Part shown: one piece after another, positions 60,236 through 64,000 of the stretch
Numbering within the stretch: position 1 is the first letter of the stretch
Layout of the letters: each line of letters opens with the position of its first letter
Assembly (NCBI GenBank): GCA_003240735.1
Contig: QFNE01000001.1
Location: 186,001-250,000, forward strand
DNA: 64,000 bases
Origin: Paracoccus denitrificans
Lineage (GTDB): Bacteria > Pseudomonadota > Alphaproteobacteria > Rhodobacterales > Rhodobacteraceae
Reading direction: 5' to 3'
Translations under genes and position numbers: made by a program
Notes under the pieces: generated by a model
The model's database searches: none
Seen by the model: only the letters and a program-made list of their open reading frames with translations
What the model was told of the DNA's origin: nothing

Positions 60236-60326
60236 GTAACCAGGGGTGCCCCGAGCGGGGCTGAGATGCGCGATCCTGCGCGAACCCTTTTCAGCTGATC
60301 CGGGTCATGCCGGCGGAGCGAGGGTC
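60236..60326 (+). promoter_or_regulatory. TPP riboswitch (THI element)
   Basis: The aptamer landmarks are all present: ACCAGGGGTGCC, GGGGCTGAGATG, a short variable stem, ACCCTTTTCAGCTGATCCGGGTCATGCCGGCGGAGCGAGGG. Its end is only a few bases from the ykoF ATG at 60329, and the 3' strand includes the GGAGCGAGGG ribosome site. TPP binding should therefore block translation start directly. Confidence 0.95.
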
Positions 60327-60328
60327 CA

Positions 60329-60940
60329 ATGTTCATCGGCGCGCAGGTGTCGCTTTATCCCATGACGTCCGATTTCGTCGGCGTCATCACGTCATCGCTA
60401 TCGGCGCTTGACCCCTACCGCGACCAGTTGCGGATCGAGACGGACGACATCTCGACCCTGATGGTCGGCGCGCCGGACCCGCTACTGGACGCCATCCGCG
60501 ATCTGTTCGCCACCGCCGCCAAGGGCCCCAACCATGTGACGATGCACGTCACCCTGTCGCGCGGCTGCCCCGGAGAGCCGGACGACCCCACCTGCCGGTG
60601 CGAGGTTCTGGCCGTCGCGCAGGACCAGACGCTGGCCCAGCGGCAGAAACTCGCGTTGGCGTCGGTCACGAACGCCCCGACCTTCGGTGTGGAAATCGAC
60701 GTTCAGTTTTCGCTGTATGTGCTGGGGTCGGGTGCGCATATGGACGAAATCTATGGCTGCATCGATTTTCTGAAAGGCTCGGGCGTCTTTCTGCGGTCCA
60801 AGAACTTCTGCACGCGGCTTCGCGGCGATGCGGGGGCCGTATTCGAAACGCTGCGGCAGGCGTTTTTGCGCTTTGGTCCGGCGCAGGGACACGTCACGAT
60901 CGATCTGACGGCATCGGCCAACAGCCCCTCCCTGCGCTGA
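60329..60940 (+). CDS. ykoF: YkoF-type thiamine/HMP-binding protein
   Basis: 203 residues resembling YkoF of B. subtilis, a soluble protein of two related ACT-like repeats that binds thiamine or its pyrimidine. First repeat: GAQVSLYPMTSDFVGVITSSLSAL, VTMHVTLSRGCPG; second: VEIDVQFSLYVLGSGAHMDEIYGCIDFLK, HVTIDLTASANS. It lies immediately after a TPP riboswitch and before a ThiXZY-type importer. It may deliver the pyrimidine or thiamine to the transporter or buffer it in the cytoplasm. The start is set by the riboswitch-embedded ribosome site. Confidence 0.9.
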   Translation: MFIGAQVSLYPMTSDFVGVITSSLSALDPYRDQLRIETDDISTLMVGAPDPLLDAIRDLFATAAKGPNHVTMHVTLSRGCPGEPDDPTCRCEVLAVAQDQTLAQRQKLALASVTNAPTFGVEIDVQFSLYVLGSGAHMDEIYGCIDFLKGSGVFLRSKNFCTRLRGDAGAVFETLRQAFLRFGPAQGHVTIDLTASANSPSLR

Positions 60941-60959
60941 TCCGGGCGGGCCTTGGTCG

Positions 60960-61715
60960 ATGTTGTCGCGTTTCCTGACGCCATTCCTGCTGTTTGCCGC
61001 ACTTCTGGGCCTGTGGGAGGTTTACTGCCGAACAGTGGGGGTCTCGCCTCTGGTGCTGCCGCCGCCCTCCGGCGTCATCGCGGCGCTGATCGCGAACCGC
61101 AATGAGATCGGGGGCCATGCGCTGGCCACCATGACGACCGCCGCCGCGGGGTTCAGCCTGTCGGTGACCTTCGCGTTCCTGGTGTCCATCGCCCTGCACT
61201 TCGCCCCCGCCGCTCGGCGCGCGGTCATGCCGCTGTTTGTCGCGAGCCAGACCGTGCCCCTGGTGGCGCTGGCGCCGCTGATGATCCTGTGGTTCGGCTT
61301 CGGCTGGTTGCCCAAGGTGCTGCTGGTCATTCTGGTGACCTTCCTGCCGATCCTGATGAGCCTGCTGTCGGGCTATGCCCAGGTCCCGCAGGCCTATCTC
61401 GACCTTCTGGCGTCCATGCGCGCCAGCCGGTGGGCCACCTTCCGCCGCGCGGTGCTGCCGTCAGCGCGGGCCAGCTTTCTGACCGGGCTGCAGATCTCGG
61501 CGACGTATTCCATCGTGGCGACGATCTTTGCCGAGTATGCGGGCGCCCGGCGGGGGTTGGGCATCTATATCCTTGCCGCCAAGAACAACTTTCGCGCCGA
61601 TCTGGTGCTGGCCGCCGTCGTGGTGTCGGCCGCCTTGACGCTGGCGCTGCTGGGCATCCTGCGGCTGATCGATCGGCTGACCTCTCGCGGGCCCGAAGGA
61701 CAGGCCGATGCTTGA
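60960..61715 (+). CDS. thiX: Thiamine-precursor ABC transporter permease
   Basis: 251 residues with six helices of the SsuC/ThiX type. VGVSPLVLPPPSGVIAALIANR at the N-terminus and QTVPLVALAPLMILWFGFGWLPKVLLVILVTFLPI in the middle are typical, and the coupling loop is SMRASRWATFRRAVLPSARASFLTGLQISATYS. With the riboswitch and ThiY-like protein it should import hydroxymethylpyrimidine (formyl-aminomethyl-pyrimidine) or thiamine breakdown products. It overlaps thiZ by eight bases. Confidence 0.9.
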   Translation: MLSRFLTPFLLFAALLGLWEVYCRTVGVSPLVLPPPSGVIAALIANRNEIGGHALATMTTAAAGFSLSVTFAFLVSIALHFAPAARRAVMPLFVASQTVPLVALAPLMILWFGFGWLPKVLLVILVTFLPILMSLLSGYAQVPQAYLDLLASMRASRWATFRRAVLPSARASFLTGLQISATYSIVATIFAEYAGARRGLGIYILAAKNNFRADLVLAAVVVSAALTLALLGILRLIDRLTSRGPEGQADA

Positions 61716-62442
61716 TCTGCGGGGGTTGACCATCAAGGCGGGCGCGCGCGATCTGGTGCGGGACTTGTCCCTGCACCTGCCTGACAGCGGGATCACCGCG
61801 CTGATCGGGCCGTCCGGATGCGGCAAGACGTCGGTTCTGAAGTATCTTGCGGGGATCCTGTCCCCCGCCCTGACCGCCACGGGCACGGCCGCGATCGACG
61901 ACGCGCCGATTGATCCCCCGCACGGATCGGTCGCCTATCAACCCCAAAGCGACACGCTGTTTCCGTGGTTGACCGTCGCCCAGAACGCCGCCTTGGGGCT
62001 GGAGGTCGAGGGCATGCCCCGTGCCACCGCCGCCCGACACGTCGCCGCGCTGATGCCCGCCTTCGGGTTGCAGGGGACCGAACGGATGTTCCCGTCCGAA
62101 CTGTCCGGCGGGATGCGTCAGCGCGCGACGTTCCTGCGCACCATCGTGCAGGACAGCCGCTTCGTGCTACTGGACGAACCCTTTTCCGCGTTGGATGCGG
62201 TGACCCGCCTGCGGATGCAGACCTGGCTGCTGGAGCGGTTGCGCGAACGTCCGCGCGGCGTCCTGCTAATCACCCACGACCTGCATGAAGCGACGGTGCT
62301 GGCCGACCGCATTCTGGTCATGGCCGCCAATCCCGGCCGCATTATCGCCGACCTGCCGGTGCCCGTTCCCCACGCCCAGCGAAACGAGGCCGCGATGGCC
62401 GACTTGCGCGAAACCCTGAAAACCCTGCTTCTGAAGGACTGA
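61708..62442 (+). CDS. thiZ: Thiamine-precursor ABC transporter ATPase
   Basis: 244 residues. Walker A GPSGCGKTSVLKYLAG is near residue 33, Q-loop AYQPQSDTLFPWLTV, signature LSGGMRQRATFLRTI near 133, Walker B FVLLDEPFSALDA and switch His LLITHDLHEATVLAD. It belongs to the nitrate/sulfonate/taurine-type ATPases that energise ThiX. Coupled to thiX and followed three bases later by thiY. Confidence 0.92.
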   Translation: MLDLRGLTIKAGARDLVRDLSLHLPDSGITALIGPSGCGKTSVLKYLAGILSPALTATGTAAIDDAPIDPPHGSVAYQPQSDTLFPWLTVAQNAALGLEVEGMPRATAARHVAALMPAFGLQGTERMFPSELSGGMRQRATFLRTIVQDSRFVLLDEPFSALDAVTRLRMQTWLLERLRERPRGVLLITHDLHEATVLADRILVMAANPGRIIADLPVPVPHAQRNEAAMADLRETLKTLLLKD

Positions 62443-62445
62443 CCC

Positions 62446-63426
62446 ATGTTGCGCCAAACCCTGTTCGCCGCCGCACTACTTTTCCCTGTGACGGCCTGGG
62501 CCGAGACGCCCGTCACCATCGCGCTGGACTGGACGCTGAACACCAACCACGTCGGGCTGATCGTTGCCCGTGACCGGGGGCTTTACAAGGACGCCGGGCT
62601 GGACGTCGATATCCTGCCCTATTCCGACACGAACTCGGCCGCGCTGGTGGCGTCGGGGTCCGCCGATTTCGGCTATGTCACGTCGCTGTCGTTCTTCAGC
62701 GCCAAGGCTGGCGGGGGTGATCTGGTCGCGCTGTGGGCCACGATGCAGCATGAAACCGGGCGGCTGGTCTATAATACCGCCAACACCGACATCACGCGCC
62801 CGGCGGATCTGTCGGGCAAGACCTATGCGGGCTTTGGCAGCGCGTGGGAAGACGCGCTGATCGGGACGATGATCCGCAACGATGGCGGCAATCCGGTCTG
62901 GGACACCGTGTCCCTTGGCACCGGCGCGTATGAGGCGCTGGCCGCTGGTCGCGTCGACTTCACGCTGGAGGTGGCCACATGGGAAGGCATCAACAGCCAG
63001 CTTCTGGGTCGCAAGGAATCGTCTTTCCGCTATGCGGATTACGGAATCCCCGACCAGCAGAACGGATACATCTCGACGCGGGCCGGGGTCGTCGCGGATC
63101 AGCCGGACAAGGTGGCCGCGTTCATGCGGGCCACACAGGCGGGATATGAATGGGCCGCCGACAACCCCGATGCTGCCGCCGATCTGCTGATCAAGGCCGG
63201 GGACTTTCCGAACCCGGACCTGGTCCATGCGTCGATGAAGGCGATCGTTAACGGCAAGTTCCTGCGCGACGGGGACACACCCGTGGGCCAGATCGACCCC
63301 GACCGCTTTGCCACGATGGCCAAGTTCCTGTTCGACAGCGGCGTCCTGAAAGGCGCGGACGGTTCCCCCGCGGTCTGGCCGGGCGATGTATCTGACTGGT
63401 ACGACCAAAGCTGGATGACGAAGTGA
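62446..63426 (+). CDS. thiY: Periplasmic thiamine-pyrimidine binding protein
   Basis: 326 residues. The signal peptide MLRQTLFAAALLFPVTAWA is followed by ETPVTIALDWTLNTNHVGLIVARDRGLYKDAGLDVDI, the NMT1/THI5-like start typical of ThiY. Later blocks are LVASGSADFGYV, DLSGKTYAGFGSAWEDALI and DQQNGYISTRAGVVADQPDKV. It binds a pyrimidine moiety (N-formyl-aminopyrimidine type) in the periplasm. The ribosome site AAGGA precedes ATG 62446. The stop overlaps the next gene start as GTGA. Confidence 0.9.
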   Translation: MLRQTLFAAALLFPVTAWAETPVTIALDWTLNTNHVGLIVARDRGLYKDAGLDVDILPYSDTNSAALVASGSADFGYVTSLSFFSAKAGGGDLVALWATMQHETGRLVYNTANTDITRPADLSGKTYAGFGSAWEDALIGTMIRNDGGNPVWDTVSLGTGAYEALAAGRVDFTLEVATWEGINSQLLGRKESSFRYADYGIPDQQNGYISTRAGVVADQPDKVAAFMRATQAGYEWAADNPDAAADLLIKAGDFPNPDLVHASMKAIVNGKFLRDGDTPVGQIDPDRFATMAKFLFDSGVLKGADGSPAVWPGDVSDWYDQSWMTK

Positions 63427-64000
63427 TCCTGAACGCGGTTCTTTTCGGCCACGGCAGCCACGAGGCGTCGTGGCGTGCCCCCGTCGCATCCCCTGCCGCG
63501 CCGCTGACCCTGGCCCACTGGACCGACTGCGCCCGTCTGGCCGAAGACGCGGGCTTTGACGGTGTCTTTCTGGGGGACATCCTGTGCCTTCAGGACCACC
63601 CCGAACATCACCCGTCCGAAGCGCTGGACCCGTTCATGGTTCTGTCGGTCATGGCAGCCGTCACGACCCGCATCCGCCTGACCGGCACGGCATCGACCAG
63701 CTTCAACCATCCGTTTCATCTGGCCCGCCGCATCCTGACCCTGCATCACCTGAGCGGGGGACGCGCGGGGTGGAACATCGTCACGTCTTCCTATCCGCAA
63801 GAGGCCGGGAATTTCGGTTGGGATGAGATGCCCGCCACAGCCGAACGATACGCGATGGCCGATGACGTGGTCCGCGCGGTTCTGGCGCTGTGGAATGCGT
63901 GGGCCGACGTCGCGCGGGTAGGTGACAAGGCGACGGGACGGTATCTGTCGCAAGCGCCTGCGCATGTCAGAACCACCGGTCGTTATGGGCGGATCGATGG
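63423..64000 (+). CDS. LLM-class FMN-dependent monooxygenase, NtaA/SnaA/DszA type (truncated by window end)
   Basis: The 192 visible residues begin at GTG 63423 (overlap with the thiY stop). They match the FMN monooxygenase group that needs a separate flavin reductase: LNAVLFGHGSHEASWR start, DGVFLGDILCLQ, EALDPFMVLSVMAAVTTRIRLTGTASTSFNHPFHLARRILTLHHLSGGRAGWNIVTS and EAGNFGWDEMPATAERYAMADD. It oxidatively cleaves small organic molecules (amine, sulfone or heterocycle). Coupling to thiY suggests a role in thiamine or pyrimidine salvage, which is inference. The 3' end lies outside the window. Confidence 0.9.
   Translation, partial: MILNAVLFGHGSHEASWRAPVASPAAPLTLAHWTDCARLAEDAGFDGVFLGDILCLQDHPEHHPSEALDPFMVLSVMAAVTTRIRLTGTASTSFNHPFHLARRILTLHHLSGGRAGWNIVTSSYPQEAGNFGWDEMPATAERYAMADDVVRAVLALWNAWADVARVGDKATGRYLSQAPAHVRTTGRYGRID

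Noticed and set aside
1..64000. CRISPR arrays, insertion sequences, prophage, tRNA or rRNA genes
   Set aside because: I saw no repeat-spacer arrays, transposase or integrase genes, terminal inverted repeats, or tRNA-like sequences; the window looks like stable chromosomal backbone.

Overview
The window is 64 kb of GC-rich (roughly two-thirds G+C) chromosomal DNA, almost fully coding, with many ATGA or TGATG start-stop overlaps and some GTG and TTG starts. Gene content (glycosyltransferase family 29-like enzyme, complete oxidative galactose operon, urea-carboxylase-like Pxp cluster, PAN-domain alpha-2-macroglobulin, YkoF-ThiXZY under a TPP riboswitch) points to an alphaproteobacterium, most likely Rhodobacterales (Rhodobacter/Roseobacter group). 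That placement is inferred from gene families and composition, not from a search. I see no insertion sequence, prophage, CRISPR array, tRNA or rRNA.

Region by region. 1-3.8 kb: beta-carbonic anhydrase (cut by the window edge), a small unknown protein, and a reverse-strand set of MFS exporter, GT4 and GT29-like glycosyltransferases. 3.9-8.6 kb: a vitamin B12 uptake operon (btuB-btuF-btuC-btuD) behind a cobalamin riboswitch. 8.8-15.8 kb: a YtcJ-type amidohydrolase with a five-gene Dpp/Opp-type ABC transporter. 15.8-27.5 kb: an eleven-gene reverse-strand operon with importer YtfQRT-YjfF, GalM, galactose 1-dehydrogenase, SMP-30 lactonase, IlvD-type aldonate dehydratase, DgoK, DgoA and a GguC/AraD1 protein, with a divergent LysR regulator. 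It encodes every step of the De Ley-Doudoroff route from galactose to pyruvate and glyceraldehyde 3-phosphate, and probably overlaps with L-arabinose oxidation. 28.5-32.9 kb: a ribokinase-like kinase, DeoC and a two-domain ALDH16-like dehydrogenase, which together look like a deoxyribose degradation set. 32.9-36.1 kb: RecQ, a hydrolase and YggT.

36.2-41 kb: forward-strand thioesterase, UMF1-type MFS, MepA endopeptidase, phytase-like esterase and a queuosine precursor transporter. These are followed by a compact unit with its own candidate promoter, an 18-codon ORF whose perfect Shine-Dalgarno lies in one arm of a 14-bp long-range stem, and a strong terminator. I consider this the most interesting undescribed element here. 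41.1-48.6 kb: exonuclease III, topoisomerase IB and a giant periplasmic alpha-2-macroglobulin with an N-terminal PAN domain. 48.8-50.7 kb: nitronate monooxygenase and a 2-hydroxyacid dehydrogenase.

51-55.4 kb: a sugar-acid region with ketoglutarate semialdehyde dehydrogenase, a FadR-type GntR regulator with matching operator candidates, a fucose mutarotase-like protein and an FMN-dependent L-lactate dehydrogenase-like enzyme. 55.4-59.4 kb: PxpA, fused PxpB-PxpC and a fused biotin carboxylase-BCCP, the same modules found in urea carboxylase plus PxpA. 59.4-64 kb: an FAH-family protein, then a TPP riboswitch controlling YkoF, ThiX, ThiZ, ThiY and a coupled LLM-type flavin monooxygenase that runs off the window end.
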